DNA of 63,762 nucleotides from Bacteroidota bacterium (GTDB lineage: Bacteria; Bacteroidota; Rhodothermia; Rhodothermales; UBA10348), in assembly GCA_029262775.1 (NCBI GenBank), contig JAJCYR010000031.1, forward strand, positions 1 to 63,762, given 5' to 3'. The stretch's first letter is position 1, and each line of letters opens with the position of its first letter. Made by a program: the position numbers and the translations under genes. This document shows, piece after piece, positions 17,884-25,353 of the stretch. The notes below the pieces were generated by a model. That model made no database searches, was not told where the DNA came from, and worked only from the letters and a program-made list of their open reading frames with translations.

Positions 17884-18759
17884 TCAGTGCATCTTATGGC
17901 GTTTTCGGAAGAACTGGATGAGTGGATCGACATAACCCTCGTCGGCCTGGATCGGAATCCGGTCAACGCGCGCACGACGAAACAGGCGGTTCAGTTCCGC
18001 CGTTCGCTGGTGGGCGAGGGCTTCAAATGTTTCCCGAACATCAAGATTGGACGTATCGATCGTAATCTGAGCTCCTGATTCAGGATCTACCATGTCCACA
18101 AGCCCGGCATCGGGCAGCATTTCTTCAAGTGGGTCGGCCAGGTGGACGGCAATGGTGTCGTGGCGACGAGCCAGCATGCGTAGCGGTACTTCGAAGTCGC
18201 TGTCCATGAAGTCGCTGATAACCAACACGATCGAGCGGCGTTGTAGGACATGCAGCATGTGTTCAAGCGCACAGGAGATATGGGTACGCGGCGACTGTGT
18301 CCCGTGCGCAAACAGATCCCTGATGACGCGCAGCACGTGGCGACGCCCCTTCTTGGGCGGAACGAACAGTTCGATCTGGTCGGAAAACAGCAGCAGGCCC
18401 ACCTTGTCGTTGTTCTGGATTGCGCTGAAGGCTATGACTGCACAGATTTCGGCGGCAATTTCCCGTTTCAGCTTGTCGACCGAGCCAAAATCGCCCGACC
18501 CCGACACATCCACGGCCAACATGACGGTCTGCTCACGCTCTTCTTCGAATATTTTGACGAACGTGTCGCTGTAGCGCGCCGATACGTTCCAATCGATGGA
18601 GCGGATGTCATCGCCGAACTGATAGGGCCTGACTTCGGCGAATTCCATGCCCTGCCCCTTGAATGCCGAGTGGTATTCGCCCCCGAAGATGTTGCTCACC
18701 AGGCCCTTTGTCCGGATTTCGATCTGCCTGATTTTTTTGAACAGTTCCGCGGGGATCAT
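17884..18759 (-). CDS. DUF58 domain protein of the Bat operon
   Basis: A 291-residue soluble protein starting MIPAELFKKIRQIEIRTKG. The DUF58 signature GMEFAEVRPYQFGDDIRSID is near residues 36-57, followed by a VWA-like fold with AVDVSGSGDFG (MIDAS-like) and LVISDFMDSDFE. DUF58 proteins are regular partners of MoxR AAA+ ATPases, which act as chaperones for VWA proteins. The ATG at 18759 is used; extension to 18840 adds non-family residues. It is the first gene of the Bat operon here; no MoxR gene precedes it, because the upstream gene is the divergent yceI. Confidence 0.9.
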   Translation of the reverse strand: MIPAELFKKIRQIEIRTKGLVSNIFGGEYHSAFKGQGMEFAEVRPYQFGDDIRSIDWNVSARYSDTFVKIFEEEREQTVMLAVDVSGSGDFGSVDKLKREIAAEICAVIAFSAIQNNDKVGLLLFSDQIELFVPPKKGRRHVLRVIRDLFAHGTQSPRTHISCALEHMLHVLQRRSIVLVISDFMDSDFEVPLRMLARRHDTIAVHLADPLEEMLPDAGLVDMVDPESGAQITIDTSNLDVRETFEALAHQRTAELNRLFRRARVDRIPIQADEGYVDPLIQFFRKRHKMH

Positions 18760-18934
18760 AGACGTCAGCTTTCGTTCTGCAGCAGGTGGTCCGGTAGTTT
18801 GAACAGTCGGATAGAACGCAGGACACAGCCCGTCGTTCATGGTGCGGAAACATTTATTCCGTTTGGCGTACCCATCTTTTGTTCACGACCTCTTTCGAGG
18901 TCCATCAACGTCGCCAACCCAGATCCATCTCCAC
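18760..18934. promoter_or_regulatory. Divergent region Bat operon / yceI
   Basis: This 175-base region separates the leftward Bat operon from the rightward yceI gene and must contain both promoters. An AT-richer core (CATTTATTCCGTTTGG, about 18851-18866) lies roughly in the middle, but no complete -33/-7 element of Bacteroidota type can be matched with confidence. Confidence 0.3.
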
Positions 18935-19558
18935 ATGTCCCGACTTTTCCCGTCAGTTGCTCTTGCAGCGCTCTTTCTTCTCGCCGCCGCGCCCGCGGAA
19001 CAGGCCGCCCTCGCGCAGGCTTCATCGTCCGATACCGTACCTACCTGGCGCGTCGACGCCACACATTCCTTCGTGGGATTCAAGGTCCGTCATCTGGGGC
19101 TCTCAACGGTCACCGGTGAATTCCGGGATTACATCGCCACCGTCACACTCGACCCCGCCAACCCCGCATCGTTCCGCGCCGAGGCCGTGATCCAGGCTGG
19201 CAGTGTCGATACGGAAAATGAGCGCCGCGACAACCACCTCCGCTCGGATGACTTTTTTGACGCCGAAAACCATCCGGAACTGCGCTTCGTGACAAAGGAA
19301 GTCCGCGACAGGGGCGATGGTGAACTCGAAATTGTGGGCGAGCTGACCATCCGTGGCACCACAAAGGAGATCATTCTCGATGGCGAAATCGTTGGAACGG
19401 CCACGATGGGTGGTTCCGAACGGGTCGGAATTGAAGCGGAGGGACGCATTAACCGCTTTGACTACGGACTCAAGTTTGATTCGGTCATGGAGGCTGGCGG
19501 TTTTGTGGTCGGGGAGGATGTGCGTCTCGTCCTGGAAATCGAGGCCATCAGGAACTGA
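18935..19558 (+). CDS. YceI family secreted protein
   Basis: A 207-residue periplasmic lipocalin-like protein. The signal peptide is VALAALFLLAAAPAEQAALAQ, then the YceI start WRVDATHSFVGFKVRHLGLS (about residues 41-60), the segment ENERRDNHLRSDDFFDAENH, and the C-terminal EAEGRINRFDYGLKFD. YceI proteins bind isoprenoid-like ligands in a closed beta barrel and are often stress-linked. The ATG at 18935 begins the signal peptide; upstream in-frame sequence is not peptide-like. A second YceI-domain protein is encoded at 56926-57993. Confidence 0.9.
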   Translation: MSRLFPSVALAALFLLAAAPAEQAALAQASSSDTVPTWRVDATHSFVGFKVRHLGLSTVTGEFRDYIATVTLDPANPASFRAEAVIQAGSVDTENERRDNHLRSDDFFDAENHPELRFVTKEVRDRGDGELEIVGELTIRGTTKEIILDGEIVGTATMGGSERVGIEAEGRINRFDYGLKFDSVMEAGGFVVGEDVRLVLEIEAIRN

Positions 19559-19588
19559 TAGTTCGTACACACAACCCACGACGACCCC

Positions 19589-20266
19589 ATGTCTGCACGC
19601 GTCGGCGTTCTTGTATTTCCCGGTTCGAACTGTGATCACGATGCCTACCATGTGCTGGCGCATCTGTTTGGGTTGGAAACACGGTTTATCTGGCACAAAG
19701 AGGCCGAAATAGGGGACGTAGACCTGGTCATCATTCCCGGCGGGTTCTCCTATGGGGACTATCTGCGCAGCGGATCCATTGCCCGGTTTTCTCCCGTTAT
19801 GAAGGACGTGATCCGGTTTGCCGCAAACGGCGGACTCGTCATGGGTATCTGCAACGGGTTCCAGATCCTGTGCGAGGCGCACCTGCTGCCAGGAGCCCTC
19901 ACGCGCAACGCCTCACTCCGGTTCATTTGCAAGGATATCCATGTGCGCGTTGAGCATACGGGGACGCCTTTCACGTCAGGGCTCCAGGCGGGCGAGGTGC
20001 TGAGGGCCCCTATCGCACACGGTGAGGGCAATTATATTGCCCATCCGGATGTGTTGGCTGAACTGGAAGGCAACCAGCAGGTCGTTTTTCGCTATGCAGA
20101 TGCCAATCCGAATGGAAGCGTAAACGACATTGCCGGCATCGTGAACCCGGCCGGAAACGTACTCGGCATGATGCCCCACCCCGAACGCTCTTCCGAAGAC
20201 ATCCTGGGATCGCCAGACGGACGCCGCATTTTCGAATCGGTCCTGAACGCGCTCCAGCCTGCCTGA
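19589..20266 (+). CDS. purQ: Phosphoribosylformylglycinamidine synthase, glutaminase subunit PurQ
   Basis: A 225-residue class I glutamine amidotransferase that supplies ammonia to PurL in purine synthesis. The N-terminus is [16 protein letters not shown], the nucleophile lies in GICNGFQ (Cys about residue 88), and the catalytic His-Glu pair is in [10 protein letters not shown]. It is full-length for the small PurQ. PurS and PurL are not adjacent. It has its own promoter space after yceI and ends 6 nt from the convergent sdhB. Confidence 0.95.
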   Translation: MSARVGVLVFPGSNCDHDAYHVLAHLFGLETRFIWHKEAEIGDVDLVIIPGGFSYGDYLRSGSIARFSPVMKDVIRFAANGGLVMGICNGFQILCEAHLLPGALTRNASLRFICKDIHVRVEHTGTPFTSGLQAGEVLRAPIAHGEGNYIAHPDVLAELEGNQQVVFRYADANPNGSVNDIAGIVNPAGNVLGMMPHPERSSEDILGSPDGRRIFESVLNALQPA

Positions 20267-20272
20267 CTGGAT

Positions 20273-21013
20273 TTATCGCCGCACCGCCCGCATGTATTCG
20301 CGGCGCATGCGGGCAATGGCGTCGATCGAAATGCCCTTCGGGCAGACCGCCTCACATTCCGCATGGTTTGAGCAGTCACCGAATCCTTCACTGGCCATCT
20401 GGTCCACCATGGACCTGGCTCGCCGTTCCCGCTCAGGATCCCCATGCGGCAACAGTGCCAGGTGCGAAATCTTGGCCGCAGTGAACAGCGAAGCCGATGC
20501 ATTGGGGCATGCAGCGACACAAGCCCCACACCCGATGCACGTGGCGTAATCCATCGAGAGGTCCGCATCGTCCTTCGGTACCGGAATGGAATTCGCGTCC
20601 GGCGCGGCGCCCGTATTGACCGATACGTACCCGCCAGCCGCAACAATACGGTCAAAGGCCGAACGGTCCACCACCAGGTCCCTGATGACGGGGAATCCTT
20701 CGGCGCGCCAGGGCTCGATCACAATGGTGTCGCCGTCTTTGTAGTGCCGCATGTGTAACTGGCAGCACGCCGTTCTGCGCTGCGGCCCGTGGGCCTGCCC
20801 GTCAATGACCACGCCGCAGGATCCGCAGATTCCTTCGCGGCAATCATAGTCGAACTCGACCGGGTCCTTTCCCTCTTTGATGAGCTGTTCGTTCAGGACG
20901 TCCAGCATCTCCAGGAAGGACATGTGCGGATTGGCATCGGGCACCTTGTAGGTTTCAAACCGTCCCGGTACTGCGGGACCTTCCTGGCGCCACACTTTCA
21001 GTGTAATGATCAT
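20273..21013 (-). CDS. sdhB: Succinate dehydrogenase / fumarate reductase iron-sulfur subunit
   Basis: A 246-residue subunit that passes electrons from FAD to quinone in complex II. The 2Fe-2S ligands are in [10 protein letters not shown] and the following TACC, near residues 59-85. The 4Fe-4S/3Fe-4S ligands are in [14 protein letters not shown] (about residue 150) and [14 protein letters not shown] (about residue 215). It starts 5 nt after the sdhA stop, so it is the last gene of sdhC-sdhA-sdhB. Confidence 0.95.
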   Translation of the reverse strand: MIITLKVWRQEGPAVPGRFETYKVPDANPHMSFLEMLDVLNEQLIKEGKDPVEFDYDCREGICGSCGVVIDGQAHGPQRRTACCQLHMRHYKDGDTIVIEPWRAEGFPVIRDLVVDRSAFDRIVAAGGYVSVNTGAAPDANSIPVPKDDADLSMDYATCIGCGACVAACPNASASLFTAAKISHLALLPHGDPERERRARSMVDQMASEGFGDCSNHAECEAVCPKGISIDAIARMRREYMRAVRR

Positions 21014-21018
21014 GGTAC

Positions 21019-22926
21019 TTACTTGTAGCTACGGGTTGTGAGCTGCACGTTCTCAAATTCAAGACCTTCGGTATGGCGCACCTTGCTGCCATCGTCCCGG
21101 TGTTCCCATGCGGCGACATGGGTGAAGTCGTCGTCGTTGCGCATGGCCTCGCCCTCCGGCGACTGATACTCCTCCCGGAAGTGCCCACCACACGATTCTT
21201 CGCGTTCGAGGGCATCGCGTGCCATGAGCTCTCCCAGTTCAAGAAAGTCGGCGACGCGTCCGGCAAACTCCAGGTACTTGTTGTGATGCGTTGGCTCTCC
21301 GGGGACACGGACATTCTTCCAGAAATCGTCCCGCAATGCGGCAATCTGGTCAATGGCACGCTGAAGGCCCTCTTTGGTGCGCGACATGCCGACTTCGTCC
21401 CACATGATCTTCCCAAGCTCACGATGGAACTCAACCACGGTCTTGTCCCCCTGAACAGCAAGAAGCTGGTCGATACGGCGCGTGGCGGCGTCCTCCGCCT
21501 CGGCGAACGCAGGATGGTCTGTGCCGACCGCATCCATACTCGTGCCAGCGATATAGTTGCCCAGTGTGTACGGTATGACGAAATATCCGTCTGAGAGCCC
21601 CTGCATCAGGGCCGATGCGCCGAGCCGGTTGGCGCCGTGGTCCGAAAAGTTGGCTTCACCGAGGACGAACAGCCCGGGAACGGTGCTCTGCAGGTCATAA
21701 TCTACCCAGAGTCCGCCCATCGTATAGTGCACGGCGGGGAAGATCCGCATGGGCATTTCATACGGATTTTCGCCCGTAATACGCTCATACATTTCGAACA
21801 GGTTTCCGTAGCGGGCCTCAATGGTGTCCTTGCCGAGGCGCTTGATGGCGTCTGCAAAGTCGAGATAAACCGCCAATTTCGTTTCACCGACGCCCCGACC
21901 CTCGTCCGTCACACCCTTGGCATTGCGGGACGCGACGTCCCGGGGAACCAGGTTTCCGAAACTCGGATATCGACGCTCCAGGTAATAGTCCCGGTCCTCT
22001 TCAGCAATGTCGCGGGGCGAACGCGCGTCCTCGGGATCTTTCGGCACCCAGACGCGCCCGTCATTTCGCAGGCTCTCACTCATGAGCGTCAGCTTTGACT
22101 GGTAGTCGCCGGAGACTGGAATACAGGTGGGGTGGATCTGCGTGTAGCACGGATTGGCGAAATACGCTCCGCGCTTGTGGGCACGCCAGGCGGCTGTGAC
22201 GTTGGAGTTTTTGGCGTTTGTCGACAGGTAGTAGACATTGCCGTAGCCCCCTGTGCAAAGCAAGACGGCGTCGCCAACGTGACGCTCCACCTCTCCCGTT
22301 ACCAGATTGCGGGTAATAATACCGCGCGCTTTCCCGTGAATGGTGACGAGATCGAGCATTTCCCGCCGGGAAAACATTTCAATAGTGCCCGCACCGATTT
22401 GCCGACTCATGGCCTGGTACGCACCCAGCAGCAACTGCTGACCGGTCTGACCACGGGCATAGAACGTCCGACTGACCTGTGCGCCACCGAAGGAGCGGTT
22501 GTCCAGAAGTCCACCGTATTCTCTGGCGAACGGTACCCCTTGGGCGACGGCCTGGTCAATGATATTGTTGGCCACCTGGGCCAAACGGTACACATTGGCT
22601 TCCCGGGAGCGGTAATCCCCGCCTTTGATGGTATCGTAGAAGAGCCGCCAGACGGTATCGCCGTCATTGGGATAGTTCTTCGCAGCATTGATGCCGCCCT
22701 GTGCGGCAATGGAATGCGCGCGCCGGGGCGAGTCCTGGATACAGAAGCTTTTGACATTGTATCCGAGCTCGGCGAGCGTCGCTGCAGCCGAGCCGCCCGC
22801 CAACCCCGTACCGACGACGAGCACGGTATGCTTTCTCTTGTTGGCCGGGTTGACCAGTTTGCAGCTGTTCTTGTAGTTGTCCCACTTTTCCTTCAGGGGA
22901 CCGGCGGGAATCTTGGAATCGAGCAT
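21019..22926 (-). CDS. sdhA: Succinate dehydrogenase / fumarate reductase flavoprotein subunit
   Basis: A 635-residue catalytic subunit oxidising succinate to fumarate (or the reverse). The FAD-binding loop is [18 protein letters not shown] (about residues 37-54), the FAD-linking region contains [15 protein letters not shown] (covalent His), and the active-site segment has HPTCIP. The C-terminus carries [15 protein letters not shown]. This is the Bacteroidota/epsilonproteobacterial long form with one cytochrome b partner. It is in the operon between sdhC (54 nt upstream) and sdhB (5 nt downstream). Confidence 0.96.
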   Translation of the reverse strand: MLDSKIPAGPLKEKWDNYKNSCKLVNPANKRKHTVLVVGTGLAGGSAAATLAELGYNVKSFCIQDSPRRAHSIAAQGGINAAKNYPNDGDTVWRLFYDTIKGGDYRSREANVYRLAQVANNIIDQAVAQGVPFAREYGGLLDNRSFGGAQVSRTFYARGQTGQQLLLGAYQAMSRQIGAGTIEMFSRREMLDLVTIHGKARGIITRNLVTGEVERHVGDAVLLCTGGYGNVYYLSTNAKNSNVTAAWRAHKRGAYFANPCYTQIHPTCIPVSGDYQSKLTLMSESLRNDGRVWVPKDPEDARSPRDIAEEDRDYYLERRYPSFGNLVPRDVASRNAKGVTDEGRGVGETKLAVYLDFADAIKRLGKDTIEARYGNLFEMYERITGENPYEMPMRIFPAVHYTMGGLWVDYDLQSTVPGLFVLGEANFSDHGANRLGASALMQGLSDGYFVIPYTLGNYIAGTSMDAVGTDHPAFAEAEDAATRRIDQLLAVQGDKTVVEFHRELGKIMWDEVGMSRTKEGLQRAIDQIAALRDDFWKNVRVPGEPTHHNKYLEFAGRVADFLELGELMARDALEREESCGGHFREEYQSPEGEAMRNDDDFTHVAAWEHRDDGSKVRHTEGLEFENVQLTTRSYK

Positions 22927-22980
22927 GGCAGAAACGGTTAGTGCTGTCGCAGGTGATGAGCTGGCCTCGGTGGCCCGGCC

Positions 22981-23691
22981 CTATATCAACCCGAAGTAGA
23001 TGGCCAGCGGCATCGCGATAAATCCGGCAGCGATCCCTGCTCCGAGCAGGCCGCCAATGGTGTACACGACGGGTGTCCAGGACGGGCGCATGGCTCCAAG
23101 CGACTGGAGGCCACTCCACACGCCATGTCTCAGGTGAATCAAGAGAAGAAGCATGCTGGCTGCGTATCCAAATGTGTACCAGGGCGTCTGGAATTTCTCA
23201 TGCACGAGTTTAGCCAGGTCCCGCATTTCAACGCCATCGATGGTCGTGACATAGGACGCGCTGGCATTCCCGGGTCCTCCGGGGCCGAATTTGAAGGACA
23301 ACAGGTGGATGACCAGGAAAACCATGAGCAGCATGCCGGTGATGATCATGGACCGGGACGCCGCCGTTTGGCGACTGGGCCCACCCGCTGTTTTGTACAC
23401 CGCATACCGGGATTTCCGGGCAGCCCGGTTTCCCACGGCAATCCGGATTCCCGTCACAATGTGAAACACGAAAAAAACCAGTAGACCGAGTTCGATGGCG
23501 TAGAACACCGGGCCCAGGCTTGCCAGGAAGTGGGCATACTCGTTATAGGCATCCAGACCCGAAAACATGGCCAGGTTGCCAATCATGTGTCCCAGAACGA
23601 ACAGGGTCAGCCCCAGTCCGGTTACACCGGTGATCACTTTTTTCAGAATGGGTGAGGACATCCACCCCGATGCAGCAGACGATGAACTCAT
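22981..23691 (-). CDS. sdhC: Succinate dehydrogenase cytochrome b subunit (five-TM type)
   Basis: A 236-residue membrane anchor of complex II, the fused single-subunit di-heme type. Five TM segments are visible: GVTGLGLTLFVLGHMIGN, VFYAIELGLLVFFVFHIVTG, MIITGMLLMVFLVIHLLSF, FGYAASMLLLLIHLRHGVW and GGLLGAGIAAGFIAMPLAI. Candidate heme-ligand His residues lie in GHMIGN, FHIVTG, IHLLSF and HLRHG. It is the first gene of sdhCAB; succinate oxidation by this type is commonly coupled to menaquinone, which is family knowledge rather than something visible here. Confidence 0.93.
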   Translation of the reverse strand: MSSSSAASGWMSSPILKKVITGVTGLGLTLFVLGHMIGNLAMFSGLDAYNEYAHFLASLGPVFYAIELGLLVFFVFHIVTGIRIAVGNRAARKSRYAVYKTAGGPSRQTAASRSMIITGMLLMVFLVIHLLSFKFGPGGPGNASASYVTTIDGVEMRDLAKLVHEKFQTPWYTFGYAASMLLLLIHLRHGVWSGLQSLGAMRPSWTPVVYTIGGLLGAGIAAGFIAMPLAIYFGLI

Positions 23692-23808
23692 AATGTCTCG
23701 TGATGTCGTGGTGTCGTGACTTTTGAATCAATGTACAAATCAGTTGGCGTGGTGTCTCATTGGGAATGTAAAAGCATGGTGTGTTTTGCGGGCCATCCGT
23801 TTCAGGCG
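23692..23808 (-). promoter_or_regulatory. Intergenic region upstream of sdhC
   Basis: This gap between the citrate synthase stop and the sdhC start presumably holds the sdhCAB promoter. Just before the sdhC ATG there are three imperfect 8-bp direct repeats (CGTGATGT, CGTGGTGT and CGTGACTT on the plus strand, 23699-23722). An AT-rich patch (TTTTGAATCAATGTACAAAT) lies at about 23720-23739. No canonical promoter can be assigned. Confidence 0.35.
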
Positions 23809-23830
23809 AACCGTTCTGATCAGAATGGTT
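23809..23830. promoter_or_regulatory. 22-bp near-perfect palindrome at the citrate synthase stop
   Basis: The sequence AACCGTTCTGATCAGAATGGTT reads as a palindrome with one mismatched pair; the central 12 bp TTCTGATCAGAA (23814-23825) are perfect. It abuts the citrate synthase stop codon and lies 118 bp upstream of the sdhC start. With no loop it is a better candidate for a dimeric-regulator site controlling sdhCAB than for a terminator hairpin. No regulator is identified. Confidence 0.5.
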
Positions 23831-25020
23831 CACCGAGGTCCTCTGACCGAGCGTTTCTCCGCGCCCACGTAGGCTGCTCGCGGTCGGATGAGGCGATTGT
23901 CGTGCCACTGCTCCAGCACATGCGCTGTCCAACCGGACACACGTGACATGGCAAAAACAGGGGTGAACATGTCGGCTGGGATACCGAGCGTGGCGTAGAC
24001 GGATGCAGAGAAGAAGTCAACATTCGGGTACAGCTTTTTTGACTCCGCCATGGTCTCCACGATTTGCAGGCTCATGTCGAGCCAGATGCTGCCGCCCTGC
24101 TCTTCGGCAAGAGTCTGAAGCATATTTTTCAGGATTACGGCGCGGGGGTCGGTGGTGCGGTAGACCCGATGGCCGAAGCCCATGATGCGCTCTTTCCTCT
24201 CGAGCTTGGCCAGAATGACATCCCGGGGTGGAAGGTTCTTCGACTCCAGTTCCTGCAGCATCTGCATGACGGCCGTGTTGGCCCCACCGTGCAGCGGTCC
24301 TTTGAGAGCTCCGATGGCGGCCGTGATGGCCGAATTGAGGTCGGTGAGGGTCGCAGCAACAGTACGCGCCGTGAAGGTGGATGCGTTCAGGCCGTGTTCG
24401 GCATGAAGAGTCAGGCACGTGTCGAAAATATGCTCGGCGGCATCACCCGGTTGGGTGCCGGCCATCATGTACAGGAAATTGCGGGCGGTCGAGCCTTCCG
24501 GCATCGGGTTGATGGGCATGAGACCAGCCCGGCGCCGTTCGAAGGCGGCTATGAGCGTGGGTATCCGGGCCGTGAGCAGAATAGATTGCGTCAGCGGATC
24601 ATCGTCCTGCTCCATGGGATGCCCGAACAGGGGCAGCATGGATACGGCCGTCCGAAGCACGGACATCGGCTCAGCATGTTCACCGACTCGGGCCAGAAAT
24701 TCGTGAACGGCGGGAGGTATGGAACGGTGAGCGGCCAGTTGTCCCTTCAACCGCTCGGATTCTTCTGCATTCGGCAAGTCGCCCGTCCACAAGAGCCAGG
24801 CGACGTCCTCGAAGGAGCAATTGGCAGTCAGATCAGCAATATCGTAGCCCCGATACACGAGTGAACCGGCCGCTCCATCAATGTCACAAATGTGCGACTC
24901 CAGGGCAATAACGCCTTCGAGGCCGCGGGCTGTTGGGGGCGATGACAAGTTCGGATTCAGGATCTTGTGGAAGGAAGGTGCAGGATAGCCACGTTCAGCA
25001 TGCCAGTCAACCAAATGCAT
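23830..25020 (-). CDS. gltA: Citrate synthase
   Basis: A 396-residue citrate synthase condensing oxaloacetate and acetyl-CoA. The catalytic residues are in GPLHGGANTAV (His), GFGHRVYRTTDPRA (His) and NVDFFSASVYATLGIP (Asp). The N-terminal ARGLEGVIALESHICDIDG and LVYRGYDIADL segments are typical. The start is uncertain: ATG 25020 (MHLVDWHAERG) and ATG 25035 are both possible, and the open frame continues to 25146 with unconvincing sequence. It lies just upstream of sdhCAB on the same strand, so two TCA steps are grouped. Confidence 0.94.
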   Translation of the reverse strand: MHLVDWHAERGYPAPSFHKILNPNLSSPPTARGLEGVIALESHICDIDGAAGSLVYRGYDIADLTANCSFEDVAWLLWTGDLPNAEESERLKGQLAAHRSIPPAVHEFLARVGEHAEPMSVLRTAVSMLPLFGHPMEQDDDPLTQSILLTARIPTLIAAFERRRAGLMPINPMPEGSTARNFLYMMAGTQPGDAAEHIFDTCLTLHAEHGLNASTFTARTVAATLTDLNSAITAAIGALKGPLHGGANTAVMQMLQELESKNLPPRDVILAKLERKERIMGFGHRVYRTTDPRAVILKNMLQTLAEEQGGSIWLDMSLQIVETMAESKKLYPNVDFFSASVYATLGIPADMFTPVFAMSRVSGWTAHVLEQWHDNRLIRPRAAYVGAEKRSVRGPR

Positions 25021-25353
25021 AGTCACCGGGATCATTCGAAGCCAGAGACTATTTACCCGGTACCAACCTATTCCGGTGGAATCCATGCAGTCGGGGTGTA
25101 TGCCGCTGTGGGTCTCCACCCATCCGATTTCCTGAAGCGCAGGCACGGTTACTCTCTTGACAGATCATCGCAATCCAATCTCATGGGCGCTATTCGTCGC
25201 CCTTTCGCTCGGCATGGTTCGCCGTGCAGCAGGATGTGCCATGGGTTTCATGTCATCGGAGGTACGCCACGCTTCAGCCTTTCCAACGCATGACAGGGTG
25301 TTTTTTGGCCCCAGTGGGAATTCAGCGGGCCGAATCCTGTCCAACGATATTGT
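25021..25353. other. 333-base region between citrate synthase and RNase starts
   Basis: Divergent upstream region of citrate synthase (leftward) and the RNase E/G gene (rightward). Short open frames exist but none has a recognisable product. No tRNA fold, strong hairpin or riboswitch-like pattern is seen. Part of it may be true N-terminal coding sequence of citrate synthase if that gene starts further upstream than assumed. Confidence 0.4.
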
